The notes under the pieces are model-generated. The model had not been told where the DNA came from. It ran no database searches and saw only the letters and a list, made by a program, of their open reading frames with translations. Shown here one piece after another: positions 34,501-49,096 of a stretch of 64,000 bases of DNA (the first letter of the stretch is position 1; each line of letters starts with the position of its first letter). The translations under genes were made by a program, and so were the position numbers. The stretch is from NCBI GenBank assembly GCA_012295275.1, contig CM022675.1, forward strand, positions 12,198,753 to 12,262,752. The letters are read 5' to 3'. The stretch is from Chrysomallon squamiferum. Taxonomy: Eukaryota > Mollusca > Gastropoda > Neomphalida > Peltospiridae.

Positions 34501-37500
34501 TATTGACCTCTTTATGAACTTTCTAAAAGACAGGAGAATACATTTCATCCAGGTTTGATACAGAGCACAGGCTGGAATAGGCAATAGTCCAGAGAATTCA
34601 CCAGGTAGTATTGATCCTACAACCATAACATTTCTGAACAAAGAGCTATAGCCTGATCAACACTGACACATTTTTTTTTTTTCAATAACAATTTTCAATC
34701 CCAAATCATGCTTGTATTGTTTTTTTTGTTTTTTTATCTTTTAGGTTGTAAAGATAAAAAACTAGGTCAGATGTTGAAAACTATTTTCCAGACAGCGTAT
34801 TTCAGAATTGTTGTGGTTGAAGATGAACAGACAGTGGAAGTGTGTGGAGCATTGAAGGTTAGATATCTGAAAAGGGAGAAATCATGTTATTTTTTAAATT
34901 CTTCTTCTTCTTATTAATATTATTACTCTTATTTTTATATGTATTATTGTTATTGTTATTATTATATTATTATCAATGTTGTTATTATTTCCTTTTTTTT
35001 ATTTTTTTATTTTTTCTTTCATATAAAATATTGATGTTGTTCCACATAATATTTTCAATAAATATTTAAAAAAACAATACAAATTGCATCCAGGTAATAG
35101 TTTCTACAGCCAAAACTAGGTATATTTTTGTCTGAATGTTTAGTTTGTTTTACCATTTATGTTTGAAGGTGTCCCTTGTTTTGAAAAGGATGTTGGAAAC
35201 ACTAACATAAACTGAACACAGATTTTAAAGATATTAATCTTAGTAAGTGAAAATAAGCCTGTTATGAGATGGATGAAATATTTAAGAAATACCAAATATT
35301 TTACGTCCTATAGCTGGTAACAGAAGATTTAACACTGGGATGTAGTAATAAATGATGTAAAACTTTCTGTATTGTACAGAACATAGTAGCTGTTGGTGCA
35401 GGTTTTGCTGATGGTCTGGGATATGGTGATAACACAAAGGCAGCTCTCATTAGACTGGGTCTCATGGAAATGGTTCACTTCTGCAGGGTTTTTTATCCTA
35501 GTGCGTCCCACACCATAATTTATATTATCAGTTCATTGCTATTATTATTATTATTATTATTATTATGATCTTAATAATGTGAAGTACATTTTATTTGTAA
35601 TTAATTCAAATTGTTTAAAGATAGTTTTATGGTAAATATTCTAATATATACATTAATCCAATAATACATATTACAATGATGGTTTTTTTTTTTCAAATTT
35701 ATTACAAGTGATCTGGGCTACTAATTATGAAATGGTTAAAGCTTTTATTTATTAACTGTTCTTAATTAATGAATTAAAAAAAATAAAAAGTGTTTTAAGT
35801 AGCAAGACTTTCTCGTCAAACGTGAATTGGAGACAGTGATGAGTCTACTTAATTAATGCCCCAGAATAGTAGATTTATAAAATCTTCCAGTTAAATAGTA
35901 TTTGTATCTGAGGCATTAATGATTCTTCTTACCCTGTCAGACGTGTAAAAACTGAAAGAACTGACTCTCTGTTTCAGGTTCTAATCAGTCAACATTTCTA
36001 GAGAGTTGTGGAGTAGCTGATCTTGTTACAACTTGCTACGGTGGCCGGAACCGTCGCGTGGCAGAAGCATTTGCCAAGACTGGAAAGGTGTGATGATGTT
36101 TTATACACTATTTCATAATACAGCGGTTCCAGCTTGACTGTATGACAAATACAGACCAGTCACCAAGTTCCTTTCTTAACCTGTTTAACAAATACAGACC
36201 AGTCACCAAGTTCCTTTCTTAACCTGTTTAACAAATACAGACCAGTCACCAAGTTCCTTTCTTAACCTGTTTAACAAATACTGACCAGTTGTCATGTTGC
36301 TTTCTTTATGAGTTAACAAATCTTGGCCATTCGTTTTTTTTCTTTCTTTTCAGTCAATTGAGGAATTAGAGAAAGAGATGCTAAATGGTCAGAAAGTACA
36401 GGGACCACCTACAGCAGATGAAGTTAATATTATGCTGAAAAGAAAGAAGATGGAGGACAGGTTCGTTTAAACCAAATTAACTGTTGCTATCTTTCAGTTA
36501 AGGTTATAAAAAGTTATAATTTATAATGTATTCGGTATAGATTGTAACTTTTGGCAGCATAAATGAAAATGAAAAGATTAAAAAAAGGATTGTGTTGATG
36601 ATGATGATGATGATAATAATGATTTAAAATAATAAAAACATTAACCAGTTCTACCTTAGGATTACAGACTTAATGTTAGGATTTTGTTCTTTAATAAAAC
36701 AAATTTAGTAGTTTCCACAGCTGCTTGTTTCTTGTCAAACAGACAGAAATAAATAAAAGGCAATAAAATGAAAAATGTTTTAATGAAAGACTCATTTCTA
36801 ACTGAGTTGCATGATCTGTTCAGGTAATAGACTTAATAGAGTCATCTTACAGAAATGATAATAACTGTATCCAGCAAACCTGTTTCATAGAATTCTTATG
36901 TACTCTATTTTAATAAATTTGTTCATCTAATTTTATATATCTGAATTTTAAATTTTAAAACTATTTATTAAAACTGCTTAGTTTGTGATACTAAAAGTAT
37001 TCTGTTTTTGAGAATTGATTCTAAGAATATGTACATAGCGGAATTTTAGCAAAAATATGACTTATCAGAACAGTAGAATGGTTCAAGATAGAGAAAAATG
37101 ATTTTTAAATCATTAATATTTGTTATATTATTATTGTAGTTTATTTCTATAATTTATTAACATCATAATTAATATTATTATCATTATTAATCATTATCAT
37201 TAACATTATTATTATCATCATCATCATTATCATTATTATTACATTACTATCATTATTATTAATTATCATCATCATCATAATTATTATCATTACTATCATC
37301 ATTGTCATTATTATTATTAATTAGAGATGGCCATAACCTTAGCAGACCAATTCCCTACAGAAAGGCTCACTGGGCTTGTTTACCTTTCCATATGTTTTTT
37401 TATTTTGTTTTGTATTGTTTTATTTTATTTTAAGATGTGCTTTCATATTCATAGGAAATTGTGCATAAAATTAGTTTTTCCTTCTGCTGTTAAGCATTTG

Positions 37501-37688
37501 AGAAATAACCATTGCTTCAAAATCTTTTGAATAATCATTGATTATTGTTTTATCATCCTTTATTAATATTTGTACTTTTTTCTTTCTTCAGATTTCCTCT
37601 ATTCACAGCTGTATATAAAATCTGCAAAGGTGAAACAAAAGTTGAGGAATTAATAACCTGTTTGAAACAACACCCTGAACACATGTGA
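31572..37688 (+). CDS. GPD1: Glycerol-3-phosphate dehydrogenase [NAD+], cytosolic
   Basis: Exons: 31572-31615, 32649-32829, 33123-33263, 33626-33767, 34745-34857, 35380-35500, 35978-36087, 36354-36460, 37592-37688. All phases agree and encode 351 residues, against 349 in human. The enzyme reduces dihydroxyacetone phosphate to glycerol-3-phosphate with NADH in the cytosol, feeding lipid synthesis and the glycerophosphate shuttle. Visible hallmarks are the Rossmann motif GSGNWG (residues 11-16), FVLPHQF, K122 in VTLIKGFD and K207 in [13 protein letters not shown] (matching human K120 and K204), [30 protein letters not shown], and the C-terminus HPEHM. The ATG opens directly before the nucleotide fold, as in other members. 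Introns are short and AT-rich, and one carries a 43-bp tandem repeat. It looks intact, with no truncation or frameshift. Confidence 0.97.
36145..36316. repeat. 43-bp tandem repeat in a GPD1 intron
   Basis: Copies begin at 36145, 36188, 36231 and 36274. The first three are almost identical and the fourth is diverged. It lies between the exons ending at 36087 and starting at 36354. Confidence 0.9.
37170..37322. repeat. (ATTATC)/(ATC)n microsatellite
   Basis: An imperfect array of ATT and ATC words in the last GPD1 intron, about 270 bases before the terminal exon. Confidence 0.85.
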
Positions 37689-38107
37689 TGTTCAGTCTGA
37701 CTTAATTAATGAACTAAATACCTTGAAATTCAAAATAATTACCACTATGTGTTTTATTTGGCCTATTTATTTTTGTTCAGGCCTAAGGATTTTGTGTGAT
37801 GGTAAAATTATATTTAACCAAGACCTTTCTGTGACCAAAATTACCAAATATTTTTTAAAAATAATGAAAATTTTAAATTGATAATGCTAGTAATAATCAA
37901 GACACTTTTCTATTTACTTTTTAATATCTCTTAAACATTAATTTATATGACTTTAATTACTGAACTTTAATTTTTCTGCTAAACCATGAATTAGTTTTAT
38001 CTTTGGATTTTACTGAAAGCAGTCAGCAGTTACATTGTTCACTAGCCACCAAATAACAAAAATATGAATAATGTTAAACTTTCTTGATTAGCCTCATAAT
38101 TAGTCTG

Positions 38108-38113
38108 AATAAA
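38108..38113 (+). terminator. Possible GPD1 poly(A) signal AATAAA
   Basis: The first AATAAA I see after the TGA at 37686-37688, about 420 bases into the 3' UTR. Confidence 0.4.
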
Positions 38114-38211
38114 TGTTTTGCCCAGGTCCATCCCTGAAAGATAGGCTTGAAAATGCTTGATTCCAGGGTTGTCTAGATTATGACATACAAAAAACTATTT
38201 TTTAAACTTAG

Positions 38212-38277
38212 AGACTCTGTATTTGTGAGGGATGGCGATCTCTCAGAACTACTGAATCTGATACCAGATCTGTCTCG
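38212..38277 (+). other. Orphan exon-like segment downstream of GPD1
   Basis: A 66-nt segment with an AG acceptor (CTTAG) and a GTGTAAG donor, richer in G+C than its surroundings. Read in phase 2, as after the GPD1 exon ending at 36460, it encodes DSVFVRDGDLSELLNLIPDL then S and R without a stop. If the donor is ignored the frame continues to a TAA at about 38375. It could be an alternative GPD1 3' exon, a relic exon, or chance. Confidence 0.3.
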
Positions 38278-38399
38278 GTGTAAGCTGTTTTTGTCCTCTG
38301 TAATCAGCTCATTATTATGTTACAGTAATTCTATCTGTTTTGTGTCACTAATGTATGGTATGCAAGTATATTATTAAAAGTTACTGAAATTACCAAATT

Positions 38400-41300
38400 A
38401 ATTGTGAAACAAAATATAAAAATAAGAAATATTACTGCTGTTAACATTTAGTTGCCAGATATTTAGTCCATATTTTTTTTCAGTAATGTTAATCTGTTTG
38501 TCTTGTTTATGTGTACACTTTTTATTATAAATTAATTATTGAAATTAGATAACTAATTATGAAACCAAATATACAATCACTGCATTAACAGGAAAATTAA
38601 TAACAAATAACAAAATCCTCAGGCCTGATGCTACTTAATTTTTATTATTGTTATTATTATTATTATTTTGTTTTATTTTATTATTATTTTTTTTTTTTTT
38701 TGGTATTAAGAAAATTTCAATGAAAAATTAATTTGTCAAACAGAGGGGCCATTAGTAGATTAGTAGATTAGTTCTGTAATTTCTAATACAGACGTTTGCC
38801 ATCTCTTAAATTACATATTTGATTAAACCTGTCCCCTTGTTACCCACTAACTTATTCTTGCCCTAAATCCTTCAACGTAAAATAATTGTTGAACGGATCC
38901 CAAAAAGGTTTTTTGATGTGATTTTTATATAGAATAGTATTCATCATTATTATGATTTATATATATTCTTTTTACACAAATAACTAGTGCAATGAAAACT
39001 TGTGATTTTTTTTTTTAAACATTTTACTGAACAGGAAAAATATAGACTGAACAAAAGTTTTGATATTATTGATATGATTTTGAAAATATACTTCTTAACA
39101 TTTTAAAAACAAAGTATTTATTATTATTAATAATAATTATTAATTAATTATTAAATTAATTAATTTTGGTTTATTTATTATTTATTTAAAAAAAATCCAT
39201 GTAACAAAAAGAACAAAACTTGCCACATTTTATAATAGCATTTATATAGTAATTGTAATCTTCTTGAAGTTAATACATTTTTCAGTCAAGGAGTTTGTAC
39301 AGTTCAGAACAGTTATAACTTTAATACAGCAATAATGTATTTTATAAACTTTTAATCTTTAATTTACAATCAGTATTAGATAACGAAGATATAAAATAAT
39401 TATAAAAACAACAGTCATAGCGTCCAAAACCTGTACATGTTCATTATGTTGTTATTGTCTTTGTTATTGTTGTCATTATTATTATTTTTTTTTTGTAATT
39501 GCAATTGTATTATTTTTATTTATTTATTTATTTATTTTTTGTTAACATCTTTTAACAAACCAGAATTCATATTTTAGCCTAGTGACCTCAGAATTTCATC
39601 ATGATTCGTTTCTTAAATATTGTGGAGCATAAAATAACTGTTTTGTGTGCTATGTGTATTTAATATAGTGATTATATTGCTTGTAACAAAAATTAAATAT
39701 TTTAACAGGACCATAAAATAATACAGTCATGAAAGATGCACAGATGATGATATTAGTTTTTCTTTAAGTATTATTTCGTGAATTTAAAAGAAAGAGGGCT
39801 AAAAATCTCTTCTTTGACAGAAATCATATCTAAGTCAGTTAATGACAAGGTGTGTGTGTGTGTGTGTGTTTTGTCATTAAAAAATCCTTTTTGGATTTTT
39901 AAACATGTAGTGTTGAGATTCTTAATTTTCAATGGATAACAATTCTGAAGTTCTAGAAAAATATTTTGTAGCTGATTTTTGATTATTTCAGTGGTTACTA
40001 GATACAAAACAGCAGCTTGAAATCCTGTAGTATGTATTTATATATACCACAACAATTACACTTTAGTTTAATGTGGTTTTTTGTTATATTTTTATCAATT
40101 GTTGTTTTATCATGCAAATTGAATGTAGAACATAGATGTTTATGCTGTATGTTTGTGCTTAAATTGTATTCTCTCTGTGCCCCACTGTCTGTTTCTTTTT
40201 CTTTTTATGTTGGTTACTTTGTATTTGTATAATAGTCTGTTTTGTTTCACCTATTTTTTTCTGGGTTTTTCTTAATTCATTTGACTTTGTATGTTGTGTT
40301 ATACACTGACATAATAAACCTGAGTCAGATTAAATCTATTACTGAAACTGAGTAATTTTGTCCATTTTATGAACATCTGAAATTTCTATACAACAAATTA
40401 GTCTGAGATTGATACACTCATAAAATTAATACTTAAAATGAAATTTCATCCAAACCAATGAGATAAATAATTGGCAGCTGAAAGAGAAGACAATAAAAAT
40501 CAATTCCCTCCTGAAACTTTTGTGTTTTGTTGATTTTTTTAAATTACTGGTCATTGCAGTTGATTTTGAAATCATTATTTTTATTGTTTCATAAATATTC
40601 TTTAAAAATCAAGTTCATTTTGATGTCATTGTTTTTCATCACTAAATTTTGATAAATATTTTTCAGCACTGTGTCTTTGATATAGCTTTTAAGATCATTT
40701 AGAAATTATAATATTCCTGTAACAAAAATTTATGAGTATCTCATGTGTGTATGTTTTCCATTAATATAATAAATTTAAATATATTTTAAAGTATATTTCT
40801 GCATTGTTTATTCTCAACATTGTAAATATTTTTTTTAACATTGTGTAATTATTGTACAGTAAATTTTAATGTAAAGAATTTCTGTTTGTATTTCAGATAT
40901 AAAAATTGTCTTTTTGTGATCAATATAAAAGAAACATTCAATATTATAATCAAAATTAATAAAGTAAATTTTTATTAGCCTAAGTTGAACATGTGATTGT
41001 TTACATCTCCATATCAATTAGTTCTTTTTTTTTTTATCTTGAGATTTTTTCAGGATAGCCATCAACTTGCTTTTGCAAGCCAAAGAACCATTCCACATAA
41101 AGAATATATTACATTTCTGAGTATGTTATTTAAACAGAATAGTATAACGGCTTGCATTAAGTTCTTTTTATTTTTCCCTCAGTGTTAGAAGAGTCCCAGT
41201 TTTACTATTCGTCTTCTGAGGTTGAAATTAAAATTCAGTAGAATAGAAAATGGCCTAAATGGAGCTAGTATCCATATAGAGAAGATTGAATTTCTGTTTT

Positions 41301-44300
41301 AAATTTACAGAATATTAATAATGTATAATGTGCCTTAAAATAAGAACATAAATTTTATGAGCCAATTTACAGCTTATTGTTTATTGTGGAGTTTTTACTG
41401 AAGTGAAGAATCTTTCAAATTGATCATGTTTGAAAATACTGAATAAATTGTCTAATCAACAATTGGTGTTTTTTAAAAGATAATCAAAATAGAAAGTTTT
41501 TTTTCTTTTCATTACAAGACTGAATGGATATTATCCTATTTCTGACAAGAAATAAGTGTAATTTAAAAGTGTGATGTAAAATAAAATACAGTGAAAATCT
41601 CTGATCAGTCTTTGTTTTTATTTTGTTGCTGTGAGGTTGGATTTTCTTAATAGTCATCAAATGTTCTTCATTTTTTAGATTCCTTCTGCTAAAAGATAAC
41701 AATAGCTTACTTGTAAGGAATAAATAAAAACATAAAAAATAGTAAATTAATAAAAATAACTATTTTAATCTAAATATTTTTTCTTTGCAATTATCACCAA
41801 TATAGGCAATTATTATTATTTTTTAAATATTTGTTTTCAAAAAATAGATTTTTTCCTGCTTATTTAAATCACAAAATTCAGATTTATTAAAATTAAACAA
41901 CAAATAAAATTTCAGTAAAATATTTTTATTTGCTACAAGAGCATTTGAAAAATGGCTTTAAATCATTACAAATTTTAGAATTAATGAGCTGTTTTTAAAT
42001 TACTATCACAGCCATGTTACTGACAGAAGAGAAATAAAAATAACAGAAATTCTAAATCTGCTTCTAAAGAAAAATCTATTGAGATTTACTTTTACGCACT
42101 AGTATTTACGTTTGTAAATGCAACCTACAATATCAGCAGATGTGAATCTATTCAATTATATTAATCTGCTGTTTATTATTATTATTATTTAATTTTTATA
42201 CTGTCAGTGTTAGTGTATGTAGCATACAAATACATTTTCAAAATATAAACTTGGATAAATATGATATGTTATTTTCTCTGTTATATGACAAAAAACCTCA
42301 CTGATATTTTTTTACTTAAAGTGAGAGAGTGATATGTTGAATAATGAAGAAACGGATACAAGCATTTTTTTTATCACGCAGTGGATTAAGTATGAATTGT
42401 GAATTTTTGTTTACAAATCTATACTTCTAAAAACATTCTATGATTAAATAATACAATAAAACAATACAAAAATGGATATATTTTTTTTACAGTGCAGAGC
42501 CTATGTTTGAAAATTAAAGATAATCTGTCTGAAACTAAACAATCTGACATAATTTTCATCTCTTTCAGGCCGTTTGATCTTCTGGCAAGAAGAGGTCTCT
42601 TATTTTTTTTTAAATGATTTTTTGATTTTTATGTTCAAGAAGTAAGAGGAAAACAATGAACAAATATAAAATAATAATAATAATAATTAAAACAAAAAAT
42701 ACACTATCTATTTCAGTAACATTATTAATTTCAAATCACAATGCATAAAAATAAATAAAAAATAAGAGTTCACAATAAATTTATACTAAAAAAAAACTGC
42801 AGTCAACTTTTCACACACATGATTATTGTAAACCATCAAACAATACAAAAGAAACCAAGATAAATTTATGTATTCTACAGAATAAAAAAATATTATTTAT
42901 AATCAGATTTAAAAGAGTTTTGTGGAATTATTTTCAATTTTAAAGTGACAATTCACTCAAATGTATCATCATTCAATGCACGCAATACTTTAACAAACTA
43001 TCCATTGCTTATTTCATGACTTATAATTATTTAATAATGATCCTTATGGTGATATATGGAAACATAAAATTCTAAGATGTATCCATTTGTTATGTAACTC
43101 AAATAAAAAGTATTAAATAATTTCATTATCATTATCATTATTACATTATTGTACAATGGGTTCAAACTTCATTAACACATTTTGTATACTTTCAAGTTTT
43201 TGTTTTGGTACTGGAACAAATCTTTACAAATAATAAAGTATTATAACAGAATAACAGATGATGCATACAGGCTTACTTTTTACATTTTCTTGCAATGTTA
43301 TTTCATACAGAGAACATAAAAGAAACTAACAGACTTAAGTAAAATATTGCAGTTACAAAATTCTCATACAATTGTCACAATAAAGGAGAAAATGTAAACC
43401 TCTGTGCATGCATATGAGCTTGTTATTTCAGTGTCATCCTTTATTATTAGTAAAGAATGGTTATCAAAATGAAATAAAACTGCAAAATGAAAGAATGTTC
43501 TAATGACATTTGTACAAACCATTAATGATGCATTTAAGTAACTTTGATAATAATTAAATATTATTTTGTTCAAAAGGGCTCAAAAATGTAACTGAATGAC
43601 AATATTTATAATTAACATATTTATTTCTTTTATCAGTTTATTTTTATTGCTTAATCATTACTCATTATTTAATTGCATAGTATGCCATTTATGTTAGATT
43701 ACTGACAAACAATTATTTACAAGATTTTTCATTATTAAAAAGAAACTGTTTTAACAAAAGAAGTGTATTCATAAGTATAATTAAATCAACATATTATGAG
43801 AAGATAAAAATAATGTAATTTCATATACAAGAAATTATTAATGATTTTCTTTTTCTTTTTATCTTTTTTAAAAAAGTGGTAAAAATGACTTTCATAAAAA
43901 CCAGAGAGTATGAATAAAAAATACAAAAAAGTTTCAAACTAGAAAATCATCTCTTTAATTTCACAGAATAAAAACAATAACAAGAATTATTATTTACAAT
44001 AAATAAATAAATAAATAAATAAATAAAATTAGTTAAACAAGATGAAAATAGTAATTTAATCTCACATTACCATGAGAGGTAAATTATACGAGTAAGTATA
44101 TTTTGCTAAAACTGTACAGTCTTGTCAGATTTATGGTCCCCAAACATTTCCTAGTATCATAGTTCATATAATTTATAATGTACCTTTAACTGTAAAACAA
44201 AGTAAATATATATTTTGTACACTTCCAAGATAAAGAAGGTTCAGTTACTTCATTTTGAAAATACAGAAATAAAAAAATATATATTTTCTTAATTGGTTTT

Positions 44301-44700
44301 AATTTATTTAAATCAAAATTTAATATCAGTTTATAAATGAAACAATAATTTGGAAGTATACAGAATGTATTTAGATAGAGTTAGTATCACATTTTAACAA
44401 ATCTCTGAGAACAGAACATAATATTTCTGTCACAGACAGATACATGGAGTCAACAGTCAAAATAAAATAATAATAATAAAATAATAAAATAATAAAATAA
44501 TAAAAAAATAAAAAATAAAATATAAATAATAAAATAGATAATAATAAATAAAATAAATCATAAAAAAATGATCATTAATTGAATTATAAAAAAAGAAACA
44601 GAATACCAAAAATAAATAAATAAATAATTTTAAAAACAAGTATACATTAAAAGTATTATAAAATAACCACAAGAAAATGTCAGAACCAAGCACAGACAGG
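38400..44700. other. Gene-free AT-rich intergenic stretch
   Basis: No exon is supported. It contains a (GT)n run at about 39851-39870, TTA/TTTA runs at 38640-38700 and 39120-39190, an (AAAT)n run at about 43999-44030, and AATAA-type repeats at about 44460-44560. The right end (below 44752) is presumably the UBE2Z 3' UTR read on the minus strand; a minus-strand AATAAA lies at 44303-44308. Confidence 0.6.
44303..44308 (-). terminator. Possible UBE2Z poly(A) signal
   Basis: TTTATT on the plus strand, AATAAA on the minus strand, about 440 bases after the UBE2Z stop codon. Confidence 0.3.
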
Positions 44701-44751
44701 AAATGTGCGACAGGTTGGTAAGACAAGTTCCATACGCTACACTACACATCA

Positions 44752-47700
44752 TCAGCTGTCAGTGTTAACTTCTGTACCCGAGTCCGAAGACTCGTCATCT
44801 GACTGGTTACTGTGTTTCTCATCTAGCAGCTTTTTTATCTTCTGTAGCCGCTTTAGTATCCCTTGATAATCAAACACACCTCGTCTCTCTCCAAACGGAT
44901 CCTAAAAACAAGATGGGAGAGATAAAACATTTGTTCCTCTTCTTTAGAGGTCCATGTTTCATTTTAATAATGATTAAAGATAAAATATCTGTTACTCTAC
45001 AATATATAACCACACATTTCATTTTAATGATGATACATTAAAGATGACAGTGGTCTGGAAGATGGAAGTTGATTTGGGCGAGACACATCAGAAGATAACT
45101 GAGAGATATCACATACCACACGGAAAGGAAAGAGAAATACTACAAAGATGAAACAGATTAGTAGCAGAAAATGAGTTATTTAGCAGAGGATGGTGCAAGA
45201 TTTAAAAAGGTGGAATCACGTTTGTGGTTTTTGTCAAGGGGCACTACGGCTGCACAGTGATGATTATATATAAAACCTGTGTTACTTTACAGTGTATTTA
45301 ATTTTAATGATGATTAATTCAATATAAGACAGTTAAAATTAAAGCATAATTATGTTACTCTACAGCACACATCCATACATTTCATTATAATAATTAATGA
45401 CTTAGCCTTGAAGTTTGCAATTACTGCATAAAAAAACAAGCTCACTTTTGCAGTACAGTCTCCCACTCTAATCTGCAAGAGATACGTTTGAGCATTTTCT
45501 TCTAGAGAAGAAACAACACATCACTGACAAACAAGTTGAGAAACAATGGACTGAACAAAGATAATGCACTTAGGAAAAGAGACTATGTATTCCAGGTAAT
45601 TAAATATTCTTCTTACCTGCATAGATTGACCTTGCTTGTGAAGCCCTGCTTTGCACACTGATTCGTAATATTCATAGTATGTTGGAAATGACTTTTCCAT
45701 TACTTCCCTGTTAGAAATAAAACAATACATTTAAAAAATATAAGTCATATAAAATAGGAAATGACTTTTCCATTAATTTTATCAGAAAAAAACCACCAAA
45801 CAAATTAAAAATGAACATCATCAGATTTCACAGTCATATGTCATAGAAAACCATTTTCCTATTACTTGTGTTAGTAAAAATACACCATCTTATTTTGTGC
45901 CCTTTATAGACAAAACAACTACTCCATCACATTTTTGTTAGAAAAAATAATAAAATAAATTAAACACAAACACCATCTCATTCTGTGACATAAAAATAAT
46001 AATAATTTAAATATGAACATTATATTTTTTTCAGTGATTTGATTTGTTAAATACATATATTTTTTTTAATACAAATATTCTATGTTATAAAGTTTGATCA
46101 TTCAAAAATTATGCTCTACTTTTCTTCCAACATATACAATGCAAAAGTTTTTATCTCTTCAACTATAATTAGCTATTAATCTAACGAAATACAACAATTT
46201 ACTGAACTTGTTTCAAATTTGTTTATAACTATAAAACAACAATGAATTTTCCATGCATGATTCAAGCAGCAGAAATGTACACAATGTACAAGAATGATTT
46301 AAACACTATCTTTGTTCTGTGCTGTTCTGAAACAAAACAACCTCAGACTAATGATGAACTGTTAAATGAAACTTGCTTGAGTTCATCAGGACATGAACAC
46401 TTGCCCTCCAGCATGTCACAGGTTGCCACTCTGAGAGTCTCGTGACAGATGATGTCATTGTATCTACCAGCATCTCCAGCGTTCCTCTCCTGCAACAACA
46501 CTTTAAACTGTGTATCAACATCTCACTGTCGTAATTCAAAAACACTTTTTAATCTTTATACATTTTAACAATTATAATAATTCAAATGAAGAATTAAAAG
46601 AAAAAAAAAACAAGATTAAAAAACCAAAAGGAAAATAAAAAGAAAAAAAGAGAAGAAAGATCAAAAAAATAATAATAAAGAACATGTACTAGTTATCACT
46701 ATAAAGATTACAAAAAAAAAAAAAAATGTATCTAAAAAGAAGCAATATTATTAGGTCTGTGCATATTTTATATTATTTTGAATATATATATATATAGTGT
46801 AAAAAACGTATTAGGTGTACAAGTGAAAACATTTGTTTTGGTTTTGAGACAGTTGTTAAAATATTATAATCAAATTACAACACTTTGTGATTAGTTACCC
46901 GTTCAAAGCCTGGTTCGTTGTGGTAGGGTTTTTCATTCATCAGGGACTGAATTGAAATAAGAACTGTCGACAAACTCTGAGCTGGACTCCATGCAGGACC
47001 CGACCACGTTCTTTACAAACAAAATTATTTTTATAACATTCTAAAATAATATAATAGGAATTTTACACTTTAATGACTAAATACAACAAGCAGTCTTATG
47101 AAGTACTTGTGATTAATTTTTACTACAGGGATACGTTCTTCAGACAGTTATATACAATTTTCACAGCAACTGGCAACTTACAAAATAATTAATCCATTAT
47201 ATTCAGTGTTTACTTAATGGTATCTGAGACTTTATTTTTTTAAATTCTCTGTACAAAAAGCAATTACATCAAACATGGCAATTGAAAAGGTTCCAAAATG
47301 AAAATATTTTTGCTGAACTATTGAATGGTCTATTAACTTTTTATTTGGCCGTTTTTCAATTAGAGAAATCCTTGAACATATCATTGGTAATATCATTGTT
47401 AAAAAATATATTTTTATGAATAAATATTTAAACTGTTTATCATTATGGTGACACAGAAATTATGATTCATTTTCTTTTTGGAATCAATATATGTTTTACT
47501 AAAATTTATAGTAAATTTTTGTTTATTTTCAATAAAAATGTTTTGAACTGATCATATTTATACTGCCATCCCAGCTGTTTATAATTACATGACAAAGAAA
47601 TTAAGATTGAGTTTTTTGTTGGTTTTTGTTATGAGTTGACAGAGGTACAAATTTCAGTAACTAACCCAATTATGCTAAGGCAAACTTTTCCATTTTTGTA

Positions 47701-49075
47701 CAAGTTTGGGTTGAACCTGACCCGCCCTTCACCTGTCGTCATGAGTTTAACTCGAGGGGGGTGAATGGGGTAATCGGGTGGGCAGCGTATCAAGAAATAG
47801 AAAAATCCTCCTTCATATGGTGTATCAAATGGTCCTGTTATCAATGCATGAATCTACAATGATTAAAAAGTTTGATAATTTAACAATCAATAAATATTAT
47901 GTTTCATATTACAAACCTAGAAGAAGAATGAGACAAATAAATACATGTCTTTATATGTAAACATTTATCAATAAAAATAAGATTTCCATATAATATTATT
48001 ACTGTAACATGAATAATGAATGCAAATAAAAAAAAAATAATAATAATAATAAAATAAAAAAAAATTAAAAAAAATCTTCCATGTATAAGTTTCAAATTCA
48101 GGAATTAAAAATGAAATAATCCTGTATTTGAGAATTTCTTGTTTACACACTGAAATCATGCTAGACTACTGCAATTCTTAACTATTGTTTGGTACATAGA
48201 TTATAAATTAAAATACATTTTCAATCCGACTTTTTCCGCTGCTGTTTCAAAAAATAAAATTTTGTTTGTTTTGTACATGACATGTATATTTCATCATATT
48301 TAGCTAAAGTTTACATTAAATGGTTCTTTCTTCTTTTTTTTAAATGTATTTATGAATCCATAATGTTTTGAACTGATTATAAATATATTCATAATACTAT
48401 CATCACAAATACTTAAAGAAATTCTTGACTAGACTAACCTTCGTTATATCATCTTTGTCAGGAACTATACACATTCCTGGTGGAGGTTCATTGTAAATTG
48501 TCATGATATCTCTGTAAAATAAGCAATAAATTATTTTAAATTAGTTAATGAAAACCATGAGCATTTTAAAGTTTACATATTTCAAAGGCCACCTGTGTCC
48601 TCTCTCTCACTGAGGTTTACCTGTACACAAAATCAAAAACTATATTCATTGAAGAATTCTTATTTAATGTAATTTTGATTATAATTTTATATATCTTGCA
48701 CAAATGATACAAACATTAATATTTCAAATATTTTTTAAGAGGATATAATATTCTAAGTTATTCAAAAATTATATGGAAAGTAAGTTGGCATTCTTGGATT
48801 TAACGTTTATCAGCTGATAGTCTTAAGAAACTATCAAACTAAATTCATATAATTCGAGTCGAACCTGCAAAAATATTTTCAATAATTAAATTATAAATAA
48901 ATGATTAGTGACATCACGGTTATCACCTTTTTATTCGCAAAATACATTGCTGTTTTGGTTTTTCATTATCCCAGTCCTTACACTGACAAGGATCCCATGG
49001 TACAACTGTCTGAGGTGGAAGCTCATCAGCGCCTAAAAGGTTTAGTTCATCTTCTGTTCCATTTGCGGTTGCCAT
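44752..49075 (-). CDS. UBE2Z: Ubiquitin-conjugating enzyme E2 Z
   Basis: Minus-strand exons in transcript order: 49075-48927, 48511-48439, 47853-47666, 47010-46899, 46489-46377, 45707-45617, 44901-44752 (stop TGA 44754-44752). All phases agree, giving 291 residues. UBE2Z takes ubiquitin or FAT10 from the E1 UBA6. The UBC fold is seen in [45 protein letters not shown], the active-site NGKVCLS (Cys132), [13 protein letters not shown], and [13 protein letters not shown]. The family-specific C-terminal part ([30 protein letters not shown], an acidic serine-rich tail) is complete. The N-terminal region before WDP is short, about 26 residues, without the long extension of the mammalian protein. The intron after 46377 uses a GC donor. 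The gene is head-to-head with CREBZF. Confidence 0.96.
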
Positions 49076-49096
49076 ATTTGTTTAGGATATGTAATC

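Noticed and set aside
37327-37530. ATG frame [20 protein letters not shown]... in the last GPD1 intron
   Set aside because: It becomes a phenylalanine-rich AT-biased run after about 20 residues, has no splice context and matches no family I know.
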